A DNA stretch of 64,000 bases from Aquimarina sp. U1-2 (GCF_017897595.1 NZ_JAGKIK010000002.1:124001-188000); one strand, 5' to 3'. Shown: positions 1-9,420, counted from the stretch's first letter. Notes: generated by a model not told the origin, from the sequence alone. A program made the numbers and translations.

Positions 1-397
1 CAACCGCATTAGGAACTACAGATGCTGCTAGTGAAAAATCGAGCGCTGCACGCTCGGCATCAGTAAAGGCAGCATGCGTTTTATATTCCCATATATTATC
101 CAGTTGCTCTTTTTCGGCACCATATCTTTCGGCTGCTCGAATAGCATGAGCCTGGCAATATCTGCATCCCGTTGCGTTACTACTTACCCAGGCAATCATA
201 CGTTTTAATGCCGAGGTGACGCGGCCTTCGTTTGCCATTACGGCTTTGTTCAAATTAATAAACGCCTTAGAGATAGCTGGCCTTCTTTGCATAGTAAGTA
301 CCGAATTAGGGCAAAAACCCAGGGTTTCATTAAAAAATTTTGCCAGTTCTTTGGTTTCCAGATCATGATCGGCAGAAAGCGGTGTGACTAAAGGCAT
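1..397 (-). CDS. Carboxymuconolactone decarboxylase / AhpD-like peroxidase-related protein (partial)
   Basis: The 3' end lies beyond base 1; 132 codons are visible, starting MPLVTPLSADHD. The protein carries the AhpD-type CxxC motif in the segment GCRYCQAH (about residues 78-85), which in this family forms the peroxidatic or disulfide-exchange site. The surrounding helical sequence (KRMIAWVSSNATGCRYC) is typical of the carboxymuconolactone decarboxylase fold. AhpD-like proteins reduce peroxides or peroxiredoxin partners in the cytoplasm; the exact substrate cannot be told from sequence. It is divergent from recJ, about 155 bp apart. Confidence 0.85.
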   Translation of the reverse strand, partial: MPLVTPLSADHDLETKELAKFFNETLGFCPNSVLTMQRRPAISKAFINLNKAVMANEGRVTSALKRMIAWVSSNATGCRYCQAHAIRAAERYGAEKEQLDNIWEYKTHAAFTDAERAALDFSLAASVVPNAV

Positions 398-552
398 AAG
401 GATAAGATTTTTACGTTGATGATTGTTTTTAACCCGTTCATAATGTATAATCCGGGTTTACTAAAGCAAAATACAAAACTAATGTCAAATCCATAGAGGT
501 CAAGATGTTTTTTGTACTTTGGTTTTTTTAAAAATTGGAATACACAAAACGA

Positions 553-2238
553 ATGCGGTGGACACTAAAACCCAAAACAAACACAGCAACTGTTGCTAGT
601 CTGGCTAAGGCATTGAATGTAAGTACTGTTATTGCATCTCTTTTGGTACAAAGAGGAATTGAAACATTTGACCAGGCCAAAAAATTCTTCAGACCTTCAT
701 TAGAAGATCTGCACGATCCTTTTTTGATGAAAGATATGGATAGGGCCGTATCGAGAATTGAAGAGGCTCTCAAAAAAAACGAAAATATAATGGTATATGG
801 CGATTACGATGTAGATGGTACTACATCTGTGGCATTGATGTCATCATATCTCAAAACGATATCTTCTCAAGTGGCAACGTATATCCCGGATCGCTATGAC
901 GAAGGATACGGAGTATCGTACCAAGGGATAGATTATGCACACGATAATGATATTTCGCTAATTATTGCTCTAGATTGTGGTATTAAAGCCGTTGAAAAAA
1001 TAGAGTACGCCAAAACTAAAGGTATTGATTTTATCATTTGTGATCATCATCGCCCGGGTAAAACGATTCCTAACGCAATTGCCGTGTTAGATCCAAAACG
1101 AGAGGATTGTTCTTATCCTTATAAAGAGTTATGTGGGTGCGGAGTAGGATTTAAACTAGTTCAGGCTTTGGCCTCTCAAAAAGGTCTGTCTGTAGATGAT
1201 TTGATGCATTATCTGGATTTGGTAGCCACAGCAATAGGAGCAGACATAGTACCTATTACCGGAGAAAATCGAGTCTTAGCATACTACGGATTAGTAGTAA
1301 TCAATGAAAACCCAAGGATAGGCTTTAAAGCGATGCTTGCACAAGTACAAAAAAAGCAATTAACTATCACAGATGTTGTTTTTCTTATTGCACCCAGAAT
1401 TAATGCCGCCGGAAGAATGAAACACGGGTTGCACGCAGTAACACTACTCACCGAAGAAGATCCAGACAAAGCTATGCAATATGCTGCCGAAATAGAAACG
1501 TATAATAGTGATCGAAAAAATGCAGATAGAACCATTACCGAGGAAGCATTAACACAAATAGCTAAAAATAAAGAAGAAAATAGATGTACGACTGTAGTAT
1601 TTGAAGAAAATTGGCATAAAGGAGTTATTGGTATCGTCGCCTCAAGACTAACTGAAACGTATTATCGACCTACGCTTGTATTTACAAGAAGTGGGGAGAA
1701 ACTCGCGGCTTCTGCCCGATCAGTAAAAGGATTTGATGTATACAATGCCCTGGAAGCTTGCGCTGAGCATATCGAACAGTTTGGTGGACATAAATATGCC
1801 GCAGGCTTAACGTTATTAGAAGAAGAATACGCTACTTTTAAACAAAAATTTGAAGACATAGTATCGACAACAATTGATAAAACGTTACTTGTTCCCGAAA
1901 TCGCAATAGATGCCGCTATTGATCTAAACGAAATAACACCACGATTTTATCGTATTTTGAAACAATTTGCACCTTTTGGACCTGGTAATATGGCCCCTGT
2001 TTTTATGACAGAAGGTCTTCAGGACACAGGATATAGTAAATGCGTAGGGGCAGAAGACAAACATCTAAAATGTAAAATCCATAAAAATGGGGTAGCCATA
2101 GAAGCTATTGGTTTTAATTTGGGAGGCAAATATAATCTGATATGTGAAAACCAAATTTTTAAAGCAGTGTATACGATTGATGAAAACGAATGGAATAGAT
2201 CCATATCATTACAATTAAAACTAAAGGATATTATTTAA
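553..2238 (+). CDS. recJ: Single-stranded-DNA-specific exonuclease RecJ
   Basis: RecJ degrades single-stranded DNA 5' to 3' in RecF-pathway recombination and mismatch repair. The protein shows the DHH phosphoesterase motifs: GDYDVDGTTS near residue 83 and DHHRPG near residue 158, followed by the DHHA1-type segment with GGHKYAAG. These aspartates and histidines bind the catalytic metal ions. The length of about 561 aa matches flavobacterial RecJ. An in-frame TTG lies at 535, but the ATG at 553, giving MRWTLKPK, fits the usual family start and is preferred. The gene stands alone on the plus strand. Confidence 0.95.
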   Translation: MRWTLKPKTNTATVASLAKALNVSTVIASLLVQRGIETFDQAKKFFRPSLEDLHDPFLMKDMDRAVSRIEEALKKNENIMVYGDYDVDGTTSVALMSSYLKTISSQVATYIPDRYDEGYGVSYQGIDYAHDNDISLIIALDCGIKAVEKIEYAKTKGIDFIICDHHRPGKTIPNAIAVLDPKREDCSYPYKELCGCGVGFKLVQALASQKGLSVDDLMHYLDLVATAIGADIVPITGENRVLAYYGLVVINENPRIGFKAMLAQVQKKQLTITDVVFLIAPRINAAGRMKHGLHAVTLLTEEDPDKAMQYAAEIETYNSDRKNADRTITEEALTQIAKNKEENRCTTVVFEENWHKGVIGIVASRLTETYYRPTLVFTRSGEKLAASARSVKGFDVYNALEACAEHIEQFGGHKYAAGLTLLEEEYATFKQKFEDIVSTTIDKTLLVPEIAIDAAIDLNEITPRFYRILKQFAPFGPGNMAPVFMTEGLQDTGYSKCVGAEDKHLKCKIHKNGVAIEAIGFNLGGKYNLICENQIFKAVYTIDENEWNRSISLQLKLKDII

Positions 2239-2769
2239 GATCAGTCTTATCCGGTTAAAGAAACTAGACCGCTGCGCTGCTAGAAAATAGAACAAAGACT
2301 TATTTGTAAATACTTGTCTATTATGGTTTTTGAAGTAAAGGCGATTCAGTTTCAAAATAAGTTGTCTAAATTTTAGAAAATTAAGGTGTCTTTTCTATAA
2401 ACTCATAATTTCTTAATGGTAATAGAGGTTTTCAGAGCGTATCAACTTTTTTATCGAACAACAATGATTTAATATATAGAAATTATCATCTTCACTTTTA
2501 TAAAAACAGATATACGAATATCCATAATTTAACCTAAACGGATTGCGTCAAGCTGAACTCGTTTCAGCTTCTCATCTCAATTTACTAGAAATAAACTTAA
2601 TGAGATCCTGAAATGAATTCAGGGTGACTTCTCAGATAAATTTTAGGTCTAATAACGAACAATCAATAAGATAAAGTCAGTTAAGAAATCTGTCTCATTT
2701 CATTTTAACTTATTTTTATTTAGATTGATTATAAATAATTCTTATTTTTGGATTAAATTAAGAGTTATC
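2239..2769. repeat. Intergenic region holding a dispersed palindromic repeat
   Basis: No gene was found in this 531-bp gap. Bases 2547-2628 form an imperfect inverted repeat: one arm contains CTGAACTCGTTTCAG followed by CTCAT, the other ATGAG followed by CCTGAAATGAATTCAGG. This is the style of short palindromic repeats dispersed in many bacterial genomes. A -7-like box TATTTTTG (about 2742-2749) precedes the next gene. Confidence 0.6.
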
Positions 2770-3123
2770 ATGAATCCTATAGATAAAATTTACAGTAATC
2801 AAATGGGTATTTCCTTCTTCTGGAAAAAAGAAATGTATGCTTCAGTACCTCGAGTGCAATTGGTTTTTCGAGATATCGGTTTTTTACTTACACTCAACGA
2901 GTTAAAAGATTTTTCAGAATTATGTAGGACTACGCAAGAAACACAATGTTGTGATGATTGTATAGATGCTCAGCATTGTCGATCTCTCTTATTGCGCACC
3001 CCTTCAGAAAAAATTGATCTTGCTGTAAACAAAACAGAATTAATTCAAATTCATGAACTCATCAATGGTACTATTTTTAGGATAGAATTGAAAAATTGGA
3101 TTAAGAATGCGAGTCTCAATTAA
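2770..3123 (+). CDS. Small conserved Bacteroidota protein of unknown function
   Basis: A 117-aa cytoplasmic protein without a signal peptide or membrane segment. An upstream in-frame TTG at 2725 exists, but the ATG at 2770 (MNPIDKIYSNQMGIS) follows a TATTTTTG promoter-like box and is preferred. A four-cysteine cluster, TQCCDDCIDAQHC in the middle of the protein, could bind a metal. I recall similar small proteins in flavobacteria (possibly the DUF6686 family), but I cannot confirm this. Its stop overlaps the stop of the convergent hydrolase gene by 8 bp. Confidence 0.65.
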   Translation: MNPIDKIYSNQMGISFFWKKEMYASVPRVQLVFRDIGFLLTLNELKDFSELCRTTQETQCCDDCIDAQHCRSLLLRTPSEKIDLAVNKTELIQIHELINGTIFRIELKNWIKNASLN

Positions 3124-4048
3124 GAAAATCAATGATCTTGTATACTAATTCTTCAGCTTTTGTTTCCTGAATGAAATGTTTTTCATCAATAAAATGAATA
3201 TCCTCTGGTTGAACGCCAAGGGCGCTAGCAGCTCTTGTTTGCTGTGGGGGCCACTGCAGCATAGTGTCATGAATTCCCCATAAAACAGTAACAGGAACAG
3301 TAATATTTTCAAACACATCAGAATAGTCTGGTAATTCATTGCAGGTTTGGCTAAAAAAGTAATACATCGCTTGTGTTTTTCCTTCTAGTAACGGTGTTTT
3401 ATACCCTGCTACATCTACCGGGTTTAGTGTATTTTCTTGTAGGCCCTGATTAAATAGATTCTTTAATAATGTATTTGTGGTAATTCCATTTCGATACGCC
3501 CACATTGCTGTTTTTGCCATTCCTCCTGGTTTCATTCTTACGGGGGGATAAAACCCGTCTTCATAAATTATGGTATTGAAAACGATTAAGTTTTTTATAC
3601 TATTTGGGGCCTGTCTCATCAGCTCCCACGTCCAAAGACCTCCTGCATCATGCATACCATGAGACCAGGTTTCAATACCTAGAGATTGCATCAATTCTAT
3701 GAGTCTTTTCGCATGATTTTCTGCATTGTATATTTCAAATCCCTCAGGAGAATCACTAGAGCCAAAGCCTAGCATATCGGGTACAATAACGCGATATCCA
3801 TTAGCAACCAACGGATTTATCATTTTGCGATATAACCATCCCGACGTGGGCACGCCATGCAATAATAAGATTACCGGACCTTCACCCTTATCAATATATT
3901 TGATTAACCCATCATCGGTAGGGTATAATCTTTGATCAGCCCTAAAATCTTCGTAGGTAATCTGATTCTTTCTGATTTTGGTATTTTGATAAGGTTTACA
4001 AGAAAAAAGGAGTGTTGCTGTTAGAACTAGCGTAAGAAAACTGCGCAT
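3116..4048 (-). CDS. Alpha/beta hydrolase lipoprotein, haloalkane-dehalogenase/epoxide-hydrolase-like
   Basis: A 310-aa protein with a lipoprotein signal peptide ending at the lipobox LLFSC (Cys17), so it is probably membrane-anchored in the periplasm or outer membrane. The alpha/beta-hydrolase core is clear: oxyanion segment HGVPTSGW, PDMLGFGSS, and the nucleophile elbow GMHDAGG, where Asp stands in place of the usual Ser. An Asp nucleophile is the mark of haloalkane dehalogenases and epoxide hydrolases. A later acid (GIHD) and the catalytic His (KHFIQ) are present. The substrate is unknown. It overlaps its convergent neighbour tail to tail. Confidence 0.85.
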   Translation of the reverse strand: MRSFLTLVLTATLLFSCKPYQNTKIRKNQITYEDFRADQRLYPTDDGLIKYIDKGEGPVILLLHGVPTSGWLYRKMINPLVANGYRVIVPDMLGFGSSDSPEGFEIYNAENHAKRLIELMQSLGIETWSHGMHDAGGLWTWELMRQAPNSIKNLIVFNTIIYEDGFYPPVRMKPGGMAKTAMWAYRNGITTNTLLKNLFNQGLQENTLNPVDVAGYKTPLLEGKTQAMYYFFSQTCNELPDYSDVFENITVPVTVLWGIHDTMLQWPPQQTRAASALGVQPEDIHFIDEKHFIQETKAEELVYKIIDFLN

Positions 4049-4113
4049 GTTTAAAATGATTTATAATATCGCAATTTACTAAAATCCTTTCTTTGGCACA
4101 TTAATAAAAACGG

Positions 4114-4153
4114 TATAAAAAAATACGGTCTCCACGCCAAAATAGAGACCGTA
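4114..4153 (-). terminator. Rho-independent terminator of the lipoprotein gene at 4220-5314
   Basis: A perfect 9-bp stem, TACGGTCTC (4124-4132) and GAGACCGTA (4145-4153), with a 12-nt loop. Read on the minus strand the stem is followed by a run of seven T. It lies 67 bp past the stop of the upstream minus-strand gene. Confidence 0.85.
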
Positions 4154-4219
4154 ATTTTATTGGCACCGTAAAAGGATTAATACTACCGAGGTAGTTTACT
4201 TTCTTCGTGAAGAATCTTA

Positions 4220-5314
4220 TTATTTTTTCTTGAAAATGTAAGTATATGTTTCCAGATTTCCGTTTTCATCGGTACCATCGATTTCGGTAATTCGTAATTC
4301 GTTGTTTACCACTTCTATTTTAACTCTATCGAAGTAGATCGATCCCTGTGGATACTGCTCATTATTTGAAGGATCTAAGAGATCTTCATATTTAAAATCT
4401 AAACAAGTAAATGTCTTTTCATCTTCATTATATACCCAATTGCCCGAATATTTATCTTTGTCTTCGTAACTCTCGCCATAAATAGCAGCGCAATTCAATT
4501 CAGAAGCTGTTATATCCAAATCTTGCCCTTTTTGGTTATAGGTCTCGTAATAAATACCATCTTCTGTTAATACAAAAGTCCATATGTCTCTTTCTTCTTT
4601 GTAGTAAGGAATATCATTTAACTGTTGCCCGTTTTCACAAGTAATAGACCTTGTGTTTCTATTGTTACTATCTGTGGGTTCTTCTCTATCGAATATCCAT
4701 TCTCCTACGATATCCTTATTACCTCCCCATGCTTCGATCTGTACACATACCTCTTCGATCTGGCTTATGTTACCTTGTTGATCGTAAATACAAATTTCAT
4801 AACAAAATTTACCTGGTTGTAAAGACTCGTCGAAGTCTACATTAAAAAATCTGTTATCTTCGAGTATCACCGAATTTTTACTCCTTTTTTTTGATGAGAT
4901 GCTTGATTTGGCACTAGCATCTTCACTTAAAGCTGCTGCATCATAATATCCGTCTACAGTATTTCCATTGGCATCCTTCAGTACGATATAGGCTCTAAGC
5001 GAATCTGTACTTGCAGACTTAAATTCAATATTAAAGCCATTGGTCATTAAGGCTTGTTGCTCTGCTTTTTCTATTTTGAAATCTAGGGTTCCGGTAGGCG
5101 CGGGAGGTGTTTTTCCAGCTACAAACGTACCGCTTTCAATAGTAATTTTGTTTTGTAGTTCTGTTGCAGCAATTTCGCGGTCTTCAGGATTTAGTTCTTC
5201 TCCTACCGGATCACCGCCATTATTGGGGTTCGAAGGACTGTCATCACTACTACAAGAAACTAAAAATGTAATTGCAAGTAGGATACTTGGTAAAAATAGG
5301 TTTACTTTTTTCAT
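4220..5314 (-). CDS. Hypothetical lipoprotein
   Basis: A 364-aa protein beginning with a lipoprotein signal peptide; the lipobox VSC is followed by SSDDSPSNPNNGG, a Ser/Asp-rich tether typical of Bacteroidota surface lipoproteins. The rest is soluble and acidic, with a beta-rich C-terminal half resembling lipocalin-like lipoproteins (GNWVYNEDEKTFTCLDFKY). Residues 125-150 are lysine- and serine-rich. No enzymatic motif was recognised. A 47-bp palindrome lies just upstream of the start and a strong terminator follows the gene, so it is probably transcribed alone. Confidence 0.8.
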   Translation of the reverse strand: MKKVNLFLPSILLAITFLVSCSSDDSPSNPNNGGDPVGEELNPEDREIAATELQNKITIESGTFVAGKTPPAPTGTLDFKIEKAEQQALMTNGFNIEFKSASTDSLRAYIVLKDANGNTVDGYYDAAALSEDASAKSSISSKKRSKNSVILEDNRFFNVDFDESLQPGKFCYEICIYDQQGNISQIEEVCVQIEAWGGNKDIVGEWIFDREEPTDSNNRNTRSITCENGQQLNDIPYYKEERDIWTFVLTEDGIYYETYNQKGQDLDITASELNCAAIYGESYEDKDKYSGNWVYNEDEKTFTCLDFKYEDLLDPSNNEQYPQGSIYFDRVKIEVVNNELRITEIDGTDENGNLETYTYIFKKK

Positions 5315-5328
5315 TGGGACTAATTTAA

Positions 5329-5375
5329 ATATTTGTACTCATTTGTTAAATTTTTTAACAAATGAGTACAAATAT
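5329..5375. promoter_or_regulatory. Perfect 22-bp inverted repeat upstream of the lipoprotein gene
   Basis: Two perfectly complementary 22-bp arms (5329-5350 and 5354-5375) are separated by TTT. The core of each arm is TTTGTACTCATTTG or its complement. On the minus strand the -7-like box TATATTTG overlaps the outer edge, and the structure ends 14 bp before the lipoprotein ATG. It could be an mRNA 5' hairpin, a terminator for the upstream minus-strand gene, or a large operator. Confidence 0.6.
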
Positions 5376-5396
5376 AAAATAATTTCTTAAAATTAT

Positions 5397-6017
5397 CTAC
5401 AATACTTTAAGAATCGTTATTTGCTGTTCTAAAAAATTAAAAGCTTCATTGTTCGATCTACCTATTAATAATTTACCCAAAGGAGAATTAGCTGCTACAG
5501 CAACATATATTTCATTATTTACTTTTATTTTTCCCATAGAAATGCTTACAAAATAATTTCCATTCGAGGTGATGACCAAACTCCCTAAACAAACACGATC
5601 AGATGAGGTAGAAATAGCAATTTTATGCAAAATTTCCCGTAATTTTTGTACTTCGGCTAATTGTTTCCCAGCTTTCTCTCGCTCTAATTGTAGCATCGCT
5701 CGCCCGGTTTCGTGCTTATCACCTACAGTACTTTTGGTTTCAGTATGTAATGAATCCTGGATGTTATACCACTTCCACTTTAAAATTACTCATTAAAAAT
5801 TGCCTTTTTCCGTTTATACTTTAAAATAAAAAGCAACCATAGCTACGGCTATGATTGAGTTTTCTTTTTTGTCTAAACAAAAATTGCCTGCTTTTTATTA
5901 GAGCAATTTCAAAGTAGAACTGGTATTAGAAATAGTTTTTTGAACGCGCTGTGTACGCTGATAGACATAAGTTTGACATTGGTTTAGTAGTAGTTGTTTA
6001 ATATCCAGGGTATTCAT
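5397..6017 (-). pseudogene. GreA/GreB-like protein gene, interrupted by a miniature transposon
   Basis: Two open fragments in the same direction match one ~152-aa flavobacterial family, often mis-named 3-oxoacyl-ACP synthase and related to GreA/GreB elongation factors. The N-terminal part starts at ATG 6017 (MNTLDIKQLLLNQCQTYVY) and runs to about 5929. The C-terminal part covers TETKSTVGDKHETGRAMLQL to the stop at 5397. A 159-bp element plus a 3-bp target duplication lies between them. Removing it rejoins the frame as ISN-IQDSLHTE. The intact gene would overlap mtgA by 20 bp. The element brings stop codons, so the gene is probably inactive; an internal Met at 5696 could still give a 99-aa C-terminal fragment. 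Confidence 0.8.
5767..5925. mobile_element. MITE-like element, 159 bp, with terminal inverted repeats
   Basis: The ends are imperfect inverted repeats of about 25 bp: TACCACTTCCACTTTAAAAT at the left and the complement of TACCAGTTCTACTTTGAAAT at the right. It is flanked by a 3-bp duplication, TTA at 5764-5766 and 5926-5928. It has no coding capacity. An internal hairpin CATAGC...GCTATG lies near 5840. Excision of the element plus one TTA restores the reading frame of the interrupted gene. Confidence 0.8.
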
Positions 6018-6696
6018 TTTTTTGTTTTTCGTCGAACACTAAAGTACCATAATTACGCATTTGTATAAAAATCCACTCCTTTCTTTTTTGAGTAAATTCT
6101 GAAGCTGGATGGGCTAGATATTTTCTGGGGTTGGGTAGAATAGCGGCTATTGCTGCAGCTTCTTCTATGTTGAGATGGTTGGCAGGCTTGTTATACCAAA
6201 ATTTTGCAGCCGCTTGCGCTCCATATATTCCGTTTCCCATTTCGATACTATTAAGATACACTTCGAGAATACGTTCTTTACTCCACATTTTCTCAATTAA
6301 AAACGTGAAATAGGTTTCTAGTCCTTTTCGAATCCAGCTACGTTGTGGCCATAAAAATACATTTTTGGCTGTTTGTTGCGTTATCGTACTGGCTCCTCGC
6401 AGTCGTTTTCCTGCTTTGTACTCGTCTATAGCTTTTTCTATAGCTTCTTTATCAAATCCATGATGCTCTGTAAATCGTTGATCTTCACTACAGATGACAG
6501 CAAGCTGTAGGTGCATTGAGATGTTATGCAATGGCACCCACTCATGTTGTATCGTATGCTTATTAGATTGAAGTTTTCGAATGGCCATAAGAGGCGTTGC
6601 AGGTACATTGATCCACCTGTAGCTTAGTACCCAAACAGGGCTAAGTACGATACATGTTATACCAACTTTTATTAAAAAACTAAGAATCCGTTTCAT
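5998..6696 (-). CDS. mtgA: Monofunctional biosynthetic peptidoglycan transglycosylase
   Basis: A 232-aa member of glycosyltransferase family 51 that polymerises lipid II into glycan strands at the outer face of the inner membrane. One N-terminal membrane helix (RILSFLIKVGITCIVL) anchors it. The family motifs are visible: the catalytic glutamate segment SEDQRFTEHHG, RGASTITQQ, KNVFLW, and EVYLNSIEMG. A TTG lies upstream at 6708; the ATG at 6696 is preferred. It follows the FAD oxidoreductase gene by 18 bp and its end overlaps the start of the disrupted GreA-like gene by 20 bp, so the three were probably one operon. Confidence 0.93.
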   Translation of the reverse strand: MKRILSFLIKVGITCIVLSPVWVLSYRWINVPATPLMAIRKLQSNKHTIQHEWVPLHNISMHLQLAVICSEDQRFTEHHGFDKEAIEKAIDEYKAGKRLRGASTITQQTAKNVFLWPQRSWIRKGLETYFTFLIEKMWSKERILEVYLNSIEMGNGIYGAQAAAKFWYNKPANHLNIEEAAAIAAILPNPRKYLAHPASEFTQKRKEWIFIQMRNYGTLVFDEKQKNEYPGY

Positions 6697-6714
6697 ATTT
6701 TTTAGCAAAGAAAT

Positions 6715-7827
6715 CTATAAAAGATCTGCTAATTCTGTGCCAATACTACTTCCTATGGCAACACCCATTCCGCCAAGGCGCACACCACAATATATAGTAT
6801 TCGATAGTTGTTTTACAATCGATTTTTTTTGTGGACCTACTCCCATAATACCACTCCAACGATGTTCTATTTCAAAGTCTATGTTAGGTAAAATAGTTTC
6901 ATTTAGTAACGCTTCCAACTTTTGTTGTACTAATGGAGTCTGACCTAATTTGGTGGTTTCTTCAGTTTTAAAATCAAGATTTCGACCTCCTCCTAATAAA
7001 ATTCTATGGTCTATATTTCTAAAATAATAATACCCTTTATCTAAATGAAAGGTACCTTTAATATGCAAATCAGGAATAGGTTTCGTAATTAAAACCTGTG
7101 CCCGTGCCGGCTTTACATGGCTGATACCTAATTGAGCAGCAAAACCGTTTGTAGCTATGACTGCGCTACGAGATAAAAACGTAAAATGATCGGTATTTAT
7201 TTCTACAGAAGTGTTAAGATCTTCAATTCCTGTAACAAAACAATGATGCAAAATACGGATTTTGGCTGCCTGTGCCTTGCGCAGTAAGCTATACATCATC
7301 TTGCCGGTATCGATTTGACCTTCAAACTGATTTACACTATATTGAGGATGAATTTTTTTGAAATGAAAACTATTTTTTTGGAATGAAAACACATCTTTTC
7401 CAAAAATAGGTCTTAGTAGTGCATTGATTTGTTCTCTCTTTGAAAGACATTCTTCATATAGCGCTTGATCTTTGTTGGTAAAAAGTTCAAAACCTTTGTT
7501 GGGTTGATAGTCTATGGCTTTGTCTCCAAGATTTTTACGTAATAACTGAAGTCCCTGATATCTTTTTTGAATGAGTTGTAGCACCTCTTCTTCACTATGA
7601 GAGCTTAAGTCATCAATAATTTCAGATAAGCTTCCAAAACAAGCAAAACCTGCATTTTTGGTACTTGCTCCATTAGGAAGCATGCCGCGTTCAAGAATCA
7701 ATATTTTTGCTTTAGGAAATCTAGTACGTAATCGAAGCGCACAAGAAAGTCCTACGATTCCGCTACCAATAATGGTAAAATCAATATTAGATAACCAGGT
7801 TTTATATTCCCAATAACTCAGATTCAT
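6715..7827 (-). CDS. FAD-dependent oxidoreductase (DAO family)
   Basis: A 370-aa protein with an N-terminal dinucleotide-binding motif, IIGSGIVGLSCAL, followed by LILERG and the segment NGASTKNAGFACFGS, which is typical of the D-amino-acid-oxidase/glycine-oxidase superfamily. The C-terminus has HRWSGIMG and GGMGVAIGSSIG, the FAD-closing region. It should oxidise an amine or amino-acid substrate in the cytoplasm, but the substrate is not known. A TTG start at 7851 is possible; the ATG at 7827 (MNLSYWEYKTW) is preferred. It precedes mtgA closely and is probably cotranscribed with it. Confidence 0.88.
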   Translation of the reverse strand: MNLSYWEYKTWLSNIDFTIIGSGIVGLSCALRLRTRFPKAKILILERGMLPNGASTKNAGFACFGSLSEIIDDLSSHSEEEVLQLIQKRYQGLQLLRKNLGDKAIDYQPNKGFELFTNKDQALYEECLSKREQINALLRPIFGKDVFSFQKNSFHFKKIHPQYSVNQFEGQIDTGKMMYSLLRKAQAAKIRILHHCFVTGIEDLNTSVEINTDHFTFLSRSAVIATNGFAAQLGISHVKPARAQVLITKPIPDLHIKGTFHLDKGYYYFRNIDHRILLGGGRNLDFKTEETTKLGQTPLVQQKLEALLNETILPNIDFEIEHRWSGIMGVGPQKKSIVKQLSNTIYCGVRLGGMGVAIGSSIGTELADLL

Positions 7828-7937
7828 CTGTTTATATTTTTTGTTTTTCAATTGTCAGATGGAATCGCCATATAATCATATCGGTGGGTATCATCCTCAT
7901 GTTTATGGCTTATTTCACTATGGTTCATTAAGGATCA

Positions 7938-7964
7938 TAAAAAAAAGCCTCGGGAAGGAGGCTT
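7938..7964 (-). terminator. Rho-independent terminator after accC
   Basis: Stem AAGCCTC (7945-7951) and GAGGCTT (7958-7964) with a 6-nt loop. Read on the minus strand it is followed by a run of T. It lies directly past the accC stop. Confidence 0.85.
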
Positions 7965-7976
7965 TTCGTGAACTAT

Positions 7977-9329
7977 TTAGTCATATTCGGGTTCTTCCAT
8001 TTCGAAATCCTCCATAAACTTAGTGGTATAGTTTCCAGACACGTAATCTGGATGATCCATTAATTGTCTATGAAAAGGGACGGTAGTTTTAATACCTTCT
8101 ACTACGAATTCATCAAGAGCTCTTTTCATTTTATTGATTGCCTCTTCACGAGTTTGTGCAGTTGTGATCAACTTTGCGATCATAGAATCATAATTTGGCG
8201 GAATGCTGTATCCACTATACACATGGGTATCGATGCGAACGCCATGACCCCCTGGGAGGTGTAAATTCGTAATCTTTCCCGGAGAAGGTCTAAAATCTTT
8301 ATAAGGATCCTCGGCATTGATTCTACATTCGATAGAATGTAATTGCGGGTAATAATTTTTGCCAGAAATAGGTACTCCTGCTGCTACAAGGATTTGTTCT
8401 CTGATTAAATCATAATCGACAACTTGTTCTGTAATAGGATGTTCTACCTGGATTCGAGTATTCATTTCCATAAAGTAGAAATTACGGTGCTTATCCACTA
8501 AAAACTCTACGGTACCTGCGCCTTCATATTTTATATATTCTGCAGCTTTGATCGCAGCATTTCCCATTTTTTCACGAAGTTCGTCGGTCATAAATGGCGA
8601 AGGTGTCTCTTCGGTAAGTTTTTGGTGTCTTCTTTGTACCGAGCAATCTCTTTCTGATAAATGACATGCTCTACCATTACTATCACCTACAACTTGTATT
8701 TCGATATGCCTGGGCTCTTCAATAAGCTTTTCCATGTACATATCATCATTACCAAAGGCAGCTTTACTTTCTTGTCGGGCAGACTCCCAGGCTGCTTGCA
8801 GGTCTTCTTCTTTCCAAACCGCACGCATTCCTTTACCCCCACCACCGGCACTCGCTTTAAGCATTACAGGATATCCTGTTTCTTTGGCTACTTTTTTACA
8901 TGTTTCAAAATCAGGAATTACGCCTTCACTTCCGGGTACACAAGGCACTCCAGCTTCGATCATCGTGGATTTGGCAGTCGCTTTATCACCCATTTTTTCG
9001 ATCATTTCGGCACTTGCACCAATAAACTTGATCTCGTGTTCTTCACAAATCTTTGAAAACTTGGCATTTTCAGAAAGAAAACCATATCCTGGGTGTATAG
9101 CATCTGCATTAGTAATCTCTGCCGCAGCTATAATATTTGCCATTTTTAAATAGGACTCACTACTAGGTGCAGGACCGATACAAACCGCTTCATCAGCAAA
9201 ACGAACATGGAGACTTTCGGCATCTACGGTAGAATATACTGCAACGGTTTTGATACCCATCTCTTTGCAGGTTCTAATTACACGCATGGCAATCTCACCT
9301 CTATTTGCAATAAGAATTTTTTTAAACAT
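7977..9329 (-). CDS. accC: Acetyl-CoA carboxylase, biotin carboxylase subunit
   Basis: A 450-aa ATP-grasp enzyme that carboxylates the biotin of BCCP with ATP and bicarbonate, the first half-reaction of malonyl-CoA synthesis. It shows [10 protein letters not shown] (79-88), the glycine-rich ATP loop [11 protein letters not shown] (158-168), and the active-site segment [12 protein letters not shown] (about 226-237). Its length equals that of the family. It is the last gene of the rpmF-fabH-accB-accC cluster, 91 bp after accB, and is followed by a strong terminator. Confidence 0.97.
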   Translation of the reverse strand: MFKKILIANRGEIAMRVIRTCKEMGIKTVAVYSTVDAESLHVRFADEAVCIGPAPSSESYLKMANIIAAAEITNADAIHPGYGFLSENAKFSKICEEHEIKFIGASAEMIEKMGDKATAKSTMIEAGVPCVPGSEGVIPDFETCKKVAKETGYPVMLKASAGGGGKGMRAVWKEEDLQAAWESARQESKAAFGNDDMYMEKLIEEPRHIEIQVVGDSNGRACHLSERDCSVQRRHQKLTEETPSPFMTDELREKMGNAAIKAAEYIKYEGAGTVEFLVDKHRNFYFMEMNTRIQVEHPITEQVVDYDLIREQILVAAGVPISGKNYYPQLHSIECRINAEDPYKDFRPSPGKITNLHLPGGHGVRIDTHVYSGYSIPPNYDSMIAKLITTAQTREEAINKMKRALDEFVVEGIKTTVPFHRQLMDHPDYVSGNYTTKFMEDFEMEEPEYD

Positions 9330-9420
9330 AACTTTTTAAATTTAAAAATCTCAAATTCCAGGTTCCAAAGTCCATAATAACTGGATTTTGGGATTTATCT
9401 ATTGGAATTTTAAAACGGGG

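Noticed and set aside
8661..9153. Open frames of 131 and 139 aa on the plus strand
   Set aside because: They lie antisense within accC, and their sequences have no family features; accC is certain.
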